The notes: generated by a model not told the origin, from the sequence alone. DNA of 64,000 nucleotides from Cyclonatronum proteinivorum (GCF_003353065.1 NZ_CP027806.1:2996501-3060500); one strand, 5' to 3'. Shown: positions 8,825 through 17,648, counted from the stretch's first letter. A program made the numbers and translations.

Positions 8825-10831
8825 CTACTTAATCAGGGTCATGCGCCTCGTAAGCGTCTGCCCTGACGCCTCAAGCCTGTACAGATAAATACCACTCGGC
8901 AGGCGTGACGCGTCAAAAGAGACGCGGTGTTCGCCGGCGCTGTACTGCCGCCCCTCAATCAGGGTTTGCACCAAACGCCCGGTGCTGTCGTACACACGCA
9001 GATTCACCTCTGCAGCATCGGGCAAGCCAAAAAACAGCGTAGTAGCGGGATTGAAAGGATTGGGATAATTCTGATGTAATACAAGGCTGCGCGGCAGCTC
9101 AGGACCGCTTTCAGAAGAAACGGGCTGTCCCGTTGTCGTAAAGGTGTAATCCCAGCTGTAGCTTGTGGCCGATAGGGGCGCGCCGGCTGTTACCGTTATT
9201 TCGAAGCTGGTTCCGGGAACAGCATCCGCTGCCGTTTCGAATACAAAGAAATCCGTCAGTCCCGCAAATGATTCACCATAAGCGAGATGATGTTCGGATG
9301 TATCATTTAAAAAAGTGATAAAGCCAGCATCCGTTTCCACCGAAAAGGTCAGATTCATGTTGGAGCGCCCGAAGTTTTCAAACCCGCTCACCGTGAAAAA
9401 GAAGGAAGCTTCTTCACCAATGGGTGCATCGATGTTGCTGAGCATAAGGTTTGCATTTTCTGTAAGTCGCAGTTCCGGACCCGCAAACTGCGCGAGCAGC
9501 TGATTCGGCAGCAAATTATCCTGCGAAAGCGGCACAATGCGCTCGGCCCGCGCCCAAAATGCGCCGCCCCAGCCAGAACCGCCATCGTTGGCACCACCAA
9601 CTTCCGGCGTCATCGATATCCGGTTGTAGCTTGGCCCAAAACCGCCGCTTGACTCCAGGCCGTAAAACCAGTCATCGGCAGCCCCTCTTGTAGCATATCC
9701 GACGGTCTCCATGTCCGTACCATAGACATAGTTGTTCTCGGCCGTCATTTCCGCAGCATACGCCCTAAACGTAAGCGAATCAGCCGTTTCGCGGTTGAGA
9801 GAGCCGTAGGGATAAATCAGGAGATTGCTGAAATTGTGGTAGTTAAAGACCGTGCGGAAATCATGAGACAGCGTAAAAGTTCGCATGGCCTCCGTTTCCG
9901 GCTCGCTGAAAGGGGCTTCACCGCGATACGTGTCGGTGTTCGGGTTAGTTGATGAACCGCCACTGGGATGATCCCAAAAAATCATCGGACCAAAATTGCG
10001 GTTCAGATCTACACCCTGATTTGAAGTACCGACCGGCCTCCGGTTTTTACGGTGCATGCCCCCGCCGTTGGGGTTATTCATCCGGTTAAATTCGTAGCCG
10101 TCCGGATTAAGCACGAGAGAAAACGCCATGTGCCGGTTATCGACAAGGAATGTCGCGTAGTCGTCTTCGCCATAGTTTTCGAGCAGCCACCACATGTAAT
10201 ACACCAGATTCATCATGCTCATAGGCTCACGGGCATGGATGAGTGAGTTGTAATAGGCCTGTGGCTTTGGGGTCTCAAGGTCGGAAGCAATCCACACGGT
10301 CCATATCGGACGACCTTCGTAGGATTGCCCTATGCTGAATTTAGGCGTAATCAGCTCAGGATAAAGCTCATGCATGAGATCAAGCTCGGCAACAACCTCA
10401 TCGAAGGTCAGATGACCGCCCATACTGCCGAGTTTAAAATTCTCCGGCACGCCCTGCAGGCGCGGCAGTCCACCCTGAAAAACGGGGTCGGATGTCAGTT
10501 CGGCTTCATACCATGCCGCCATGTCTCTGGTGTGAATCCCGAACGGGATACCCGCTTCCCGCAAAAGCTTCAGTTCATAGCCGCTCAGCTCAGCCTGTAA
10601 CGCATTTTCATGAAAGTGCACGTGATCAATAGCTACCCCCAAATCTCCGACCTGCCGGATCGTTTCCGAAGTCTCTAAAGGAATGGTCACCCTGTAAAAA
10701 AGGCCGTCTTCGGGTTCGTAGCCCGGGTTATTCAGTGGCGTCTGATCAGGGTGCTGCGCGAACGAAGCTGTAAAACCGAAGACCAGTAGAAAAATAAGTG
10801 TTACGAAAGCAGAAGTAGAAAAAGAGTTCAA
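8825..10831 (-). CDS. Secreted M14 zinc carboxypeptidase with T9SS sorting domain
   Basis: Predicted extracellular metallocarboxypeptidase. Residues 1-25 form a signal peptide ending at SFAQ. The M14 domain spans about 130-440. Zinc ligands are H199 and E202 in IHAREPMS and H333 in NYHNFSN. The catalytic Glu is E411 in TPEVGG, and NPDGYEFNR and DLNRNF are also typical. A beta-sandwich linker follows (about 450-580). The last 85 residues start with LHQNYPNPFNP and end with RRMTLIK, which is a type A C-terminal sorting domain for the type IX secretion system. The protein should therefore cross the outer membrane and be released or surface-attached. A weak hairpin with T-run lies just past its stop, between it and convergent murB. 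Confidence 0.93.
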   Translation of the reverse strand: MNSFSTSAFVTLIFLLVFGFTASFAQHPDQTPLNNPGYEPEDGLFYRVTIPLETSETIRQVGDLGVAIDHVHFHENALQAELSGYELKLLREAGIPFGIHTRDMAAWYEAELTSDPVFQGGLPRLQGVPENFKLGSMGGHLTFDEVVAELDLMHELYPELITPKFSIGQSYEGRPIWTVWIASDLETPKPQAYYNSLIHAREPMSMMNLVYYMWWLLENYGEDDYATFLVDNRHMAFSLVLNPDGYEFNRMNNPNGGGMHRKNRRPVGTSNQGVDLNRNFGPMIFWDHPSGGSSTNPNTDTYRGEAPFSEPETEAMRTFTLSHDFRTVFNYHNFSNLLIYPYGSLNRETADSLTFRAYAAEMTAENNYVYGTDMETVGYATRGAADDWFYGLESSGGFGPSYNRISMTPEVGGANDGGSGWGGAFWARAERIVPLSQDNLLPNQLLAQFAGPELRLTENANLMLSNIDAPIGEEASFFFTVSGFENFGRSNMNLTFSVETDAGFITFLNDTSEHHLAYGESFAGLTDFFVFETAADAVPGTSFEITVTAGAPLSATSYSWDYTFTTTGQPVSSESGPELPRSLVLHQNYPNPFNPATTLFFGLPDAAEVNLRVYDSTGRLVQTLIEGRQYSAGEHRVSFDASRLPSGIYLYRLEASGQTLTRRMTLIK

Positions 10832-10909
10832 ACTGATTTATTTAAAGGCGGAAAGTTTTAGCGGGAAGTATCTGTGAATGCTTAATATGGCAACATAAAG
10901 AAACTGACC

Positions 10910-12328
10910 TTACTGTGCTGTAATACGTTGCAAAGAAGCACGCAGCCTGTTGTGCATTTCATGGATAAAAACAAGATGGTCCGGTTTCATGAAAACACTT
11001 CGCAGCAGCGTGACGGGTTCTGTAGGGTTACCGCTTTCAACATGCGGAAATAACCGTGAGAATTCTTTGCCATCCACTTTATATAAGCTCAGATAAAGGG
11101 ATTTATCTCCTTGCTGCATGGTATCCCGAAAAATTTCCCGGCTTAAGCGCGATATATCATCAGCCGTACCAGCTTTTGGGAAATAGCAGACGATGTCGGT
11201 TTCCGGCTGCATCAGCAACTCAAACCGGGGATCATCCCCGATTACTGAAGCGAACCTTCGGGCAGCTTCCAGGCACTGCCGCAACATCGCAGCAAAAGCA
11301 GAATCCGGCTCCAGCCCTAACAGCTGAATGGTAAACCAAAGCGCAGCAGCGGCCGCACCGGCCCGCGAACACTCCAGGGTAATTTCTCCCAAATGAAGTT
11401 CATCGGAGGAAAAGTAGGTATAGGGTGAGTCGTGTTTGTAGAACCGGCCAACCGTAGCATCTTTGAAAAGGACACATCCGCAGCCATAGGGCTGTAAACC
11501 ATGTTTATGCGGATCAATGACAATGCTGTCCGCGCCGCCGAGCGCTTCAAAAGGTGCGGAACGCAAAAATCCGCTGTTTTTAAGCAGGGTGAAGAAGCCT
11601 CCGTACGCGGCATCAACATGGACCCGAACACCGGCTTCCATGCAAAGCGGAAGAATGACATCAAGGGGTTCTGTTTGGCCTGTACCCGTTGTTCCCAGGG
11701 TTACAACGAGCGTCCCGGCACCGGCAATGGAGGCGCGGAAGCGGTCAACTTCTTCTTCACTGCCGAATGCAAAAGGGATAGCCCGGGAGCTGATCCCCAA
11801 CACGCTGCACATCCGGCTGTGCGTGTAATGGGCCTGCGCAGAAAACAGCACGGGTTTATTCGGGTGAAGACAACGGGCCACCCACAGGGCCTCGAGATTG
11901 GCAACCGTCCCGCCGCTTGTAAGATGTCCGAGCGTTGTGCCGGGTTCGTACCCTACCATTCGCGAGAGCGACCGAATGACCTCTTTTTCCATTTCAGAGG
12001 TTTCGGGACCACCGTCAAGAGCGTGGTTGTTTGTGTTGACACTCGTTGCAATCGCATAGGCCAGCCATGCTGCCGGGTGAGGCGGCTTGAGCATCTGACC
12101 CGCATAAGCAGCCTGATGAAACGGATAACAACTGCCCATGCGCGACATAAAGACCTCGAAAACAGATTTCGCCTTTTTAGTGAACGTCTCAGCATCTGAT
12201 TGTGAGTCACTGTGATAGGAATACGGCAGCGAAAATCCTTGCAGCTCAGCCTCATCAAACCAGCGCTCAAGTAACGGAAGAAGTGTTTTATACATCAGTT
12301 TTGTACCTAAAGGTTGAAACGTAATCAT
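10910..12328 (-). CDS. PLP-dependent amino-acid decarboxylase family protein
   Basis: Group II pyridoxal-phosphate decarboxylase family (glutamate/aromatic-amino-acid/tyrosine decarboxylase fold). The PLP Schiff-base lysine is K275 in DPHKHGLQPYG. D239 in HVDAAYGG is the residue that usually pairs with the pyridine nitrogen. LTSGGTVANLEAL (137-149) is the phosphate-binding N-terminal part of the family. Length is 472 aa; M12 (12295) is a possible later start. No signal peptide is seen. The substrate cannot be assigned: the active-site sequence DPHKHG differs from the NMHKW/NPHKW forms of glutamate and aromatic decarboxylases and resembles the broader tyrosine-decarboxylase/aspartate-decarboxylase-like set. 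It sits alone between M14 and a terminator. Confidence 0.85.
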   Translation of the reverse strand: MITFQPLGTKLMYKTLLPLLERWFDEAELQGFSLPYSYHSDSQSDAETFTKKAKSVFEVFMSRMGSCYPFHQAAYAGQMLKPPHPAAWLAYAIATSVNTNNHALDGGPETSEMEKEVIRSLSRMVGYEPGTTLGHLTSGGTVANLEALWVARCLHPNKPVLFSAQAHYTHSRMCSVLGISSRAIPFAFGSEEEVDRFRASIAGAGTLVVTLGTTGTGQTEPLDVILPLCMEAGVRVHVDAAYGGFFTLLKNSGFLRSAPFEALGGADSIVIDPHKHGLQPYGCGCVLFKDATVGRFYKHDSPYTYFSSDELHLGEITLECSRAGAAAAALWFTIQLLGLEPDSAFAAMLRQCLEAARRFASVIGDDPRFELLMQPETDIVCYFPKAGTADDISRLSREIFRDTMQQGDKSLYLSLYKVDGKEFSRLFPHVESGNPTEPVTLLRSVFMKPDHLVFIHEMHNRLRASLQRITAQ

Positions 12329-12363
12329 AAAAAAACCTGCCCCCGTAAAAGAGAGCAGGTTTT
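12329..12363 (-). terminator. Intrinsic terminator after the DUF3078 gene
   Basis: Perfect arms AAAACCTGC (12332-12340) and GCAGGTTTT (12355-12363) are flanked on the minus-strand exit side by a T-run. It lies 25 bp past the stop of the gene at 12388-13302 and just upstream of the decarboxylase start. Confidence 0.8.
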
Positions 12364-12387
12364 GTACTAAAATCGGTAGCGCATATC

Positions 12388-13302
12388 CTAAATGAAACGT
12401 ACGGAAAGACCAACGGAAAACGTCTGCCGCAGCTGCAGCTTCTTTGATACATCTTCATTATACAGCATGGTAAAGCGGAAGGTCGTATTCAAATAATTAT
12501 TGATTCGACCAATCAGTTCGTTGTTAAACGTGAAATCCGAGCGATCCGGTCGCTGACTTGCATTGCTAAATGTTTCGATAGATCCGATATAGCGCACATT
12601 TTCAAGGATTTCCTTGTCGTACCTTACCAACAGGGAAAAACCCAGCTCATTTTTTACGCTCTGATCAGCACGTAAACCATATCGCTCGCGGAAGGTTGTT
12701 CGGACGTTTGCAGCGCCCGTGGAGTCGCTTGTGAGAACGAAGGTCTGACGGGCAGAAGCACCAAACTCAGCGCTCAAAGAACTTGTCGGGCTAAAAGAAA
12801 TACCGATGGTTTCGGTCAGATAGGCGGGTGCCATAAATTTGGAAACCGCAAACTCCCGGCTTCTGTCGAGTCCTTCATCAAACTGTGATATAAAATTAAC
12901 GCTCCCGACAACGCTCCAGCGGTCATCTTCCAGAAAGTAACGGAAACTGTTTCTGATTTTGATTTCGTCTTCGGTCTTTCGAAAGTCGTCATCAACCTTG
13001 GCCTGTCCGTAAACAAGGCGGGTATCAAGGTTGTATCCCCAATTTCCCCGGCGGTAAAGGGCATTGAAATTGGTAGAAGCAGTAAGGGCAACGGTATTAA
13101 CCCCTCCCTGCTCCCAGTTTCTGAAACTTGCCTGTGAACCGTTCAGCTGTCCCCTAAACTCCAAAGTCCAGGGTGAAACGGTATCAGCTGGAACCGTCCC
13201 CCACTCTACGCCGCCAGCTCCCAGCGAAGCATACGAAAATGGAACTGAAGCACACAAACTTATAAATAGGGTAATAAGTAAAACAGCACGGTATTTAATC
13301 AT
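12388..13302 (-). CDS. DUF3078 outer-membrane-type beta-barrel protein
   Basis: A predicted envelope protein of 304 aa with a signal peptide (about residues 1-25, ending SYAS). The remainder is rich in alternating beta-strand patterns with aromatic girdles and ends in VGLSVRFI, as outer-membrane barrels do. The segment FRNWEQGGVNTVALT near residues 60-75 and the KTEDEIKIRNSFRY segment match the DUF3078 family, common in Bacteroidota and of unknown function. No catalytic residues are expected. It is bounded by a terminator downstream and a 165-bp spacer (13303-13467) upstream of it that shows nothing recognisable. Role is unknown; a channel or structural barrel is likely. Confidence 0.78.
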   Translation of the reverse strand: MIKYRAVLLITLFISLCASVPFSYASLGAGGVEWGTVPADTVSPWTLEFRGQLNGSQASFRNWEQGGVNTVALTASTNFNALYRRGNWGYNLDTRLVYGQAKVDDDFRKTEDEIKIRNSFRYFLEDDRWSVVGSVNFISQFDEGLDRSREFAVSKFMAPAYLTETIGISFSPTSSLSAEFGASARQTFVLTSDSTGAANVRTTFRERYGLRADQSVKNELGFSLLVRYDKEILENVRYIGSIETFSNASQRPDRSDFTFNNELIGRINNYLNTTFRFTMLYNEDVSKKLQLRQTFSVGLSVRFI

Positions 13303-13467
13303 AGCAACAATTTAATTTTGGGTTGAATTATGTCAGCTCGTCTCACAAAAGCTTAAAATAGCACAGCAAAGAGACTATTGATAGTTAAATTCTACAATTA
13401 ATCGGATTGTTAGCATGCAAACTATAACATAAAAATGAAGTTGGGGGAACACCTTTACCCGAATGCT

Positions 13468-13962
13468 CTAATTCGCAAGGAGCTCAACTTCCATATCGCC
13501 GGAGGGTTCATCAAGGCTTACGTGAACATGCTCATCAAACTTGGTTGGGTAAACAAGACCTGACACCGCTGCAAAAAAAGGAAACCGTCTATGCCCACGG
13601 TCAACCAGTACAGCAATTCTGATTCTCCCGGCCTTCGTAATATCCGGGAAACAGCCCATAGCCGCAGAAATAGTCCGACCCGAAAACATCACATCATCAA
13701 TAAATATGATTTCCCGGCCGGCTGCAGCCATCACGGGATTGAGCGACCCTTCATGTGTTTCAGCATGAACAAGTTCAGGAGACTGACCTGTTGCTTCCTG
13801 AATGAATCCTTGCAGTATTTTAGCGAGTGCAAATCCTCTCTTATTGATTCCGGCTAAGATGACATTTTTCGGGTCAGCAATGGTTTCTGCAAGCTGATAG
13901 GCCATCCTGCGGCATGTTCTCAATACATGACGGCTGTCCATCAAAATGCGTTTTGATTGCAT
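13468..13962 (-). CDS. PyrR-like phosphoribosyltransferase
   Basis: Type I phosphoribosyltransferase fold of 164 aa. The PRPP loop IIFIDDVMFSGRTI is at about residues 85-98, and VDRGHRRFPFFA and YPTKFDEHV match the PyrR family (bifunctional pyrimidine-operon attenuator / uracil phosphoribosyltransferase). In Firmicutes PyrR binds pyr mRNA; in Bacteroidota the role is less clear and may be only uracil salvage or regulation. No pyrimidine genes are adjacent and I see no PyrR-binding hairpin here. It is 32 bp downstream of the gene at 13995-14432, so the two may be co-transcribed. Confidence 0.85.
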   Translation of the reverse strand: MQSKRILMDSRHVLRTCRRMAYQLAETIADPKNVILAGINKRGFALAKILQGFIQEATGQSPELVHAETHEGSLNPVMAAAGREIIFIDDVMFSGRTISAAMGCFPDITKAGRIRIAVLVDRGHRRFPFFAAVSGLVYPTKFDEHVHVSLDEPSGDMEVELLAN

Positions 13963-13994
13963 GGGCTTTGGTTTGCTTAGCCTGAAGAAGGGGT

Positions 13995-14432
13995 CTATTG
14001 AAACATGGCTTTTATACTGCCCCAGGTACGACGCACAGCTGTAGATGTGTAATTTACCTCTGCCTGCCCGATAAAGCGTCGTTCTCCATTGGTGAATACG
14101 ACATTCAGTTCATAGATGACAGGTTCAGTATTTCCGGCATTTCTGAATACATTCCTGTCTAAATACTGATATTGATTGGGCTGTGAAGAAGGTGGTAGTA
14201 CATCCACCGTTGCAAGAAGCACAAAATCACTGTCCCGAACCATTTTCCGCATCAGCTCATAGTGCATGACGCCGGACTCCTGTTGTACGGTCCATTGGAT
14301 ATTAATCTCATTTTTGGCAGGATCAGGTATTTCTGCCCGAAACTGACTCACCATGGCTACATTGGCAGCCATGAGTACCAGAGCAATAAAAGAGATCAGC
14401 AATACAGCTGTTATCTTGGGTATAGTTTTCAT
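13995..14432 (-). CDS. Membrane-anchored or secreted fibronectin-III-like protein
   Basis: Unrecognised small envelope protein (145 aa). Residues 5-28 are strongly hydrophobic (signal peptide or N-terminal anchor). The remaining part reads like one fibronectin type III module: an early Trp (IQWTV), YELMRKM in the middle, then YQYLDRNVF and VIYELNVVFTNGE. In this phylum such single modules are common and their function is not known. It is the first gene ahead of the pyrR-like gene on the minus strand, 32 bp away. I see no catalytic residues. Confidence 0.6.
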   Translation of the reverse strand: MKTIPKITAVLLISFIALVLMAANVAMVSQFRAEIPDPAKNEINIQWTVQQESGVMHYELMRKMVRDSDFVLLATVDVLPPSSQPNQYQYLDRNVFRNAGNTEPVIYELNVVFTNGERRFIGQAEVNYTSTAVRRTWGSIKAMFQ

Positions 14433-14867
14433 AACTATTAATATAATGAATCTGACTCACAATTGATAAGGCCTCAAACGCTTATTTTCAGCTTCAATGG
14501 CCCTGATTGAGCGGAAAATTATTTTTTTTGGCAGTGCGGGTTGGAAAAACACCGTAACAGGGTGCTATCCCTAATGATTGAAAAGAAAATTTCTTGGTGA
14601 ATAATGCGGGTTAAAACTCACGGGCACATTTTTATCCTGATAGCAGCCAGCAGGCTGATGTAGCTGGCGGACCATATTCAGCTTTAATACCCCTGTCATC
14701 AGCTTTTGTTGTGCACTGAATGCATCGATTGTTAGTCTTTTTGATATTGATTCTATGGCTTAGCTTACTCATGTATAATGCGGGTTCAGCGCTGCCGAAC
14801 TTAAGGTAAAGACCCGCTGTTCAAGGGTGCTATCCCAACTAATACTTTGCAAACCCCTCCAACCATA
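14433..14867. other. 435-bp spacer with short repeats, no gene seen
   Basis: A divergent intergenic region between the FnIII-like gene and the hydrolase. It holds a 12-bp direct repeat GGGTGCTATCCC (14560-14571 and 14825-14836), one full copy (14583-14613) and one partial copy (14772-14787) of repeat family B. Promoters for both flanking genes should be here but I cannot place them with confidence. Confidence 0.6.
14583..14613 (+). repeat. Repeat family B, copy 1
   Basis: The 31-bp segment contains the palindrome AAGAAAATTTCTT followed by GGTGAATAATGCGGGTTA. It is identical at 30 of 31 positions to 39105-39135. A shorter relative (TATAATGCGGGTTC) lies at 14774-14787. Confidence 0.65.
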
Positions 14868-15725
14868 ATGTACCATATTCCCCGGTTTCCGGCTTTTTCA
14901 GCTTTCATCATATCACTCGCGCTTCTGACATCCTGCACGACCATCGAAATCAGCGAGCGCGACGCATTTGATAATCACCCAACCGTTACCCCGCAAAGCT
15001 ATACGTCTGAGCATTTTACACTCACTGAATACGCTGTCCCCACGGCAGACGGGGAAACCTTAAACGCTTGGCACCTGAAGCGGGAGGACGCCCTGGGTAC
15101 GGTCTTATACTTTGGCGGAAACGGCTTCCTGTTGGTTAAAGCGCTGCCCTGGATTCAGGCCTACGAGCAGCTACCGGTTAACCTTTTGCTTTTTGATTAC
15201 CGCGGGTATGGACTAAGCACAGGCAGTCCTTCCGTTGAAGGACTGTTCACAGACGCCCGAACCATGCACACGTTTCTTACCAGTGAGCTTGGAGCTTCTC
15301 CTGATCGTATTCTGCTTCACGGACACTCAATGGGCAGTTTGGTTGCAGGTCGCATGCTCAGCGAACTAAACCCGGCGGGATATATCATGGAAAGTCCGAT
15401 TTCAGAAGTACGCGACTGGACCCGCCGGCTTGTACCCTGGCTACTGAGACCGTTCATTCGTTTAAGCTTCGATGAAGTCATAACCGCGCAAAACAACATT
15501 GACAGGGTTTCAGCGAGCACAGCTCCGGCCCTGTTTATCACCGGCACGGACGATCAGATTACCCCCATGCGCATGGCGAAAGAACTTCATGACGTTTCCG
15601 CTTCAACGGTCAATACATTGTATTTGGTGGAAGGAGGCGGTCACAACGACCTGCCAACTTTTGACACTTACGGGGAAGCACTGCTTAAATTTATGACAGA
15701 GGTGTTTGAAACGCCGGCTCCATGA
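14868..15725 (+). CDS. Lipoprotein alpha/beta hydrolase
   Basis: Predicted serine hydrolase anchored in the envelope. From the ATG at 14868 the protein begins MYHIPRFPAF with a hydrophobic stretch and lipobox LLTSC (Cys23). An upstream TTG at 14847 would add seven residues and spoil the signal peptide, so I prefer the ATG. The catalytic triad is visible: Ser in GHSMGS, Asp in TGTDDQITP and His in GGGHNDL. FDYRGYGLSTG is the usual oxyanion-side motif of the ABHD/esterase-like families. Substrate unknown. The last 35 bp overlap the 3' end of the convergent hipA gene, so antisense transcription is possible at this junction. Confidence 0.82.
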   Translation: MYHIPRFPAFSAFIISLALLTSCTTIEISERDAFDNHPTVTPQSYTSEHFTLTEYAVPTADGETLNAWHLKREDALGTVLYFGGNGFLLVKALPWIQAYEQLPVNLLLFDYRGYGLSTGSPSVEGLFTDARTMHTFLTSELGASPDRILLHGHSMGSLVAGRMLSELNPAGYIMESPISEVRDWTRRLVPWLLRPFIRLSFDEVITAQNNIDRVSASTAPALFITGTDDQITPMRMAKELHDVSASTVNTLYLVEGGGHNDLPTFDTYGEALLKFMTEVFETPAP

Positions 15726-16953
15726 TGCTAAGCTGCGCTCTGGGAATTCCCAGATTTACAGCTTCAGTTTTCCAACCCTCAACGGCTTCAGTAACTTCTT
15801 CCATAATCAGCTTCATGTCTTTATTAGACAAGCTGAAATAACTTCCAATGCTGCGAACAAGCTCAAAATCAAGGCTATTCCGGAAGAGATCAATATTAAG
15901 CGCCAGCCCGGATTTATCAACGGATGGATTCATATCATAAGCCGGTGAGAGGCGCCAGCCATTTTCATCAAGTAAGAAAGCATGATTCCGTAAATGGTCG
16001 TCAGTATTCGATATGGCAACATTAAATACGATCCTGCGCCATAGCTCTTTGAGGTCTTCCAGTGGATTCACACAGTTATATTGAATGCACTCCGCTAATT
16101 CCAGATAGCTTGGTTTCTTGTCGCGTATCTCAGCTTCAAAATGCCCGGTCAGCGTCATCGCTGAAGCGAAATGGATTCTTGTTCCCCTTTCGCGGTCAAA
16201 GCGCTTGGTGAAAAAAGTATGATGCTGACCTGTTACCTTTTCCACCCTTGCTTCAGGTACGCTGATTCCCGCTTTTTTTGCGAGTATCCAGGCGATATAC
16301 TCCCAGGCACCAACGTCAGAAGTATCCTGCCTTGAGGGAAATTTAGCAATCCATAGTTCTCCGTTTTCATCTTTAACGGATGATTTTGGCCTTGCCCCTC
16401 CAAGAGATGAGCCAGGGGCCAGCAGAATACGGAGCCACTTTCTGACTTCTTCAGAGTCATCATCAGATTCAACCAACTGCGCCCCTGACTGAAGCTCCCT
16501 AACATCCGTAATGGGTGGAATCGCATTGGCTTTGTCAAAACCCAGAAATGGCCCATCTTCGTCAGTTTTAAACCTGAAGCCCCCCATTCTGGCTTCGTCA
16601 TAAACACCCAGCAGGAAATCGGTGTCATCCAGCCGGTTTTTCCGTTCACTTTTCTGCTTAAGGATTGCTTCCCTTTTTTTCATGAGGGTTCGTCCCCATG
16701 TGTCAGGCATGGAATCTAAAAAGAGACCAAAATTCGGATTGGATTCAAGCGGGTACTGAGGTCCGGAATACCATTGAAGATCAGGATCCAACACAAAAGT
16801 CTGTGCAGCCTGAAGCCAGTTCTCATCATAAAAGAAACGCCATACCAGATTCCCCCGGATATGCTGCGCGTGAAGCGTGCCCATTTTTTGGGGAGTATCA
16901 ATACCTTTCCAGTGCGCATAAACAAATATTTCACCATCCCCCCTTCCCATCAC
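15691..16953 (-). CDS. hipA: HipA-like toxin kinase
   Basis: Type II toxin of the HipA Ser/Thr kinase family. The best-known member phosphorylates glutamyl-tRNA synthetase and causes growth arrest. The N-terminal subdomain covers about 1-110. The flexible phosphate-loop segment SSLGGARPK is at 182-190, and Ser182/183 correspond to the autophosphorylated serine region. The catalytic loop is SNTDDHLRNH (315-324) and the Mg-binding Asp is D340 in LSPAYDMNPS. All key residues are present, so the protein should be active. At 420 aa it is full length. The start ATG overlaps the stop of the antitoxin gene by 4 bp, the classic hipBA arrangement. The 3' end overlaps the convergent hydrolase by 35 bp. 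Confidence 0.9.
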   Translation of the reverse strand: MMGRGDGEIFVYAHWKGIDTPQKMGTLHAQHIRGNLVWRFFYDENWLQAAQTFVLDPDLQWYSGPQYPLESNPNFGLFLDSMPDTWGRTLMKKREAILKQKSERKNRLDDTDFLLGVYDEARMGGFRFKTDEDGPFLGFDKANAIPPITDVRELQSGAQLVESDDDSEEVRKWLRILLAPGSSLGGARPKSSVKDENGELWIAKFPSRQDTSDVGAWEYIAWILAKKAGISVPEARVEKVTGQHHTFFTKRFDRERGTRIHFASAMTLTGHFEAEIRDKKPSYLELAECIQYNCVNPLEDLKELWRRIVFNVAISNTDDHLRNHAFLLDENGWRLSPAYDMNPSVDKSGLALNIDLFRNSLDFELVRSIGSYFSLSNKDMKLIMEEVTEAVEGWKTEAVNLGIPRAQLSIMEPAFQTPLS

Positions 16954-17237
16954 AGCAGGTCCAGATCTTGAAGTTTGCGGCCCAGCGTGTCATCGGCGGC
17001 GAGTTTGAGGATATCCTCGTGCAGGTTGAGCGCACGGAGCACATTAAAGTAGGCTCCTATAGCTACGGACGGTTTGCCTTTTTCGATGTAGTACAGCGTA
17101 GTCCGGTCAATGCCTGCACGCTCCGATACCTGCTTGGTGGTCAGCTTTCTGCGCTTGCGGGCCAACTTGATGTTTTCACCAAGCTGCTCGAAATAGCGCA
17201 TGTGCTGCGGGAATATTTTATGTTTTTTGGGCTTCAT
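16950..17237 (-). CDS. hipB: HipB-like XRE-family antitoxin
   Basis: DNA-binding antitoxin with one HTH_XRE domain. The helix-turn-helix reads LTTKQVSERAGIDRTTLYYIEKG near the middle (split here: LTTKQVSERAG, then IDRTTLYYIEKG). I choose the ATG at 17237 (MKPKKHKIF), giving 95 aa. A longer frame from 17267 would put 11 codons across a palindrome (17241-17256) that looks like the operator. The stop overlaps the hipA start by 4 bp. By analogy with HipB it should neutralise HipA and repress the operon by binding the two palindromes just upstream. Confidence 0.88.
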   Translation of the reverse strand: MKPKKHKIFPQHMRYFEQLGENIKLARKRRKLTTKQVSERAGIDRTTLYYIEKGKPSVAIGAYFNVLRALNLHEDILKLAADDTLGRKLQDLDLL

Positions 17238-17240
17238 AAT

Positions 17241-17289
17241 GTTGAATATTTTCAACAAAAATAGCATTAATGTTGATAGTATTCAACAT
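17241..17289. promoter_or_regulatory. Two palindromic operators of hipBA
   Basis: Operator 1 is GTTGAATATTTTCAAC (17241-17256) with perfect GTTGAA/TTCAAC arms. Operator 2 is ATGTTGATAGTATTCAACAT (17270-17289) with perfect ATGTTGA/TCAACAT arms. They share the half-site GTTGA and their centres lie about 31 bp apart, roughly three helical turns, so two HipB dimers could sit on the same face. They lie directly upstream of the chosen hipB start, as expected for autoregulation. Confidence 0.7.
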
Positions 17290-17430
17290 CATTTTGATTT
17301 AGAGGCTGACCAAAAAGGTAGCCGTCCCAAAACAAATCTGTCACATTGTTTATTGAAGCACCGGCATTCCGCGTTTTTACACCGTCTTTTCATCCTTCAA
17401 CAGAGACCCGCTGCGAGGGAAATCCGCGTG

Positions 17431-17513
17431 TTTGTTGGAGGAACTCCGTGCACATCACAGTCTTTCTTGCTGGTTCAATCATTCCAAGCCAAACAGGAAC
17501 GCCTTGCTTTTTT
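17431..17513 (+). repeat. Interspersed repeat family A, copy 2 (left arm of inverted pair)
   Basis: This copy has GGAACTCCGTGCACATCAC near its left end, CCAAGCCAAACAGGAACGCC in the right part and closes with CTTGCTTTTTT. It faces copy 3, giving an element of about 356 bp with TTTGTTGGAGGAA on the left and TTCCCCCCAAAAAAA on the right. Confidence 0.6.
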
Positions 17514-17619
17514 GGAGCGGGGCTTCGAGGCGTTGGGTAGCCGAATACCGGCATCGGGGTTGTGACACTTCGCTCGTTCATAGGAAGAGTTTTTTTGCTG
17601 CCGGGCCGGCACACAGATT

Positions 17620-17648
17620 GGGCCGACACGTAGGTCGGCCCCTACGTG
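17620..17648. repeat. REP-like sequence with two exclusive hairpins
   Basis: GGGCCGAC (17620-17627) pairs perfectly with GTCGGCCC (17634-17641). CACGTAGG (17627-17634) pairs perfectly with CCTACGTG (17641-17648). The two 8-bp stems share bases, so only one can form at a time. It lies inside the inverted pair of repeat A copies. Confidence 0.55.
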
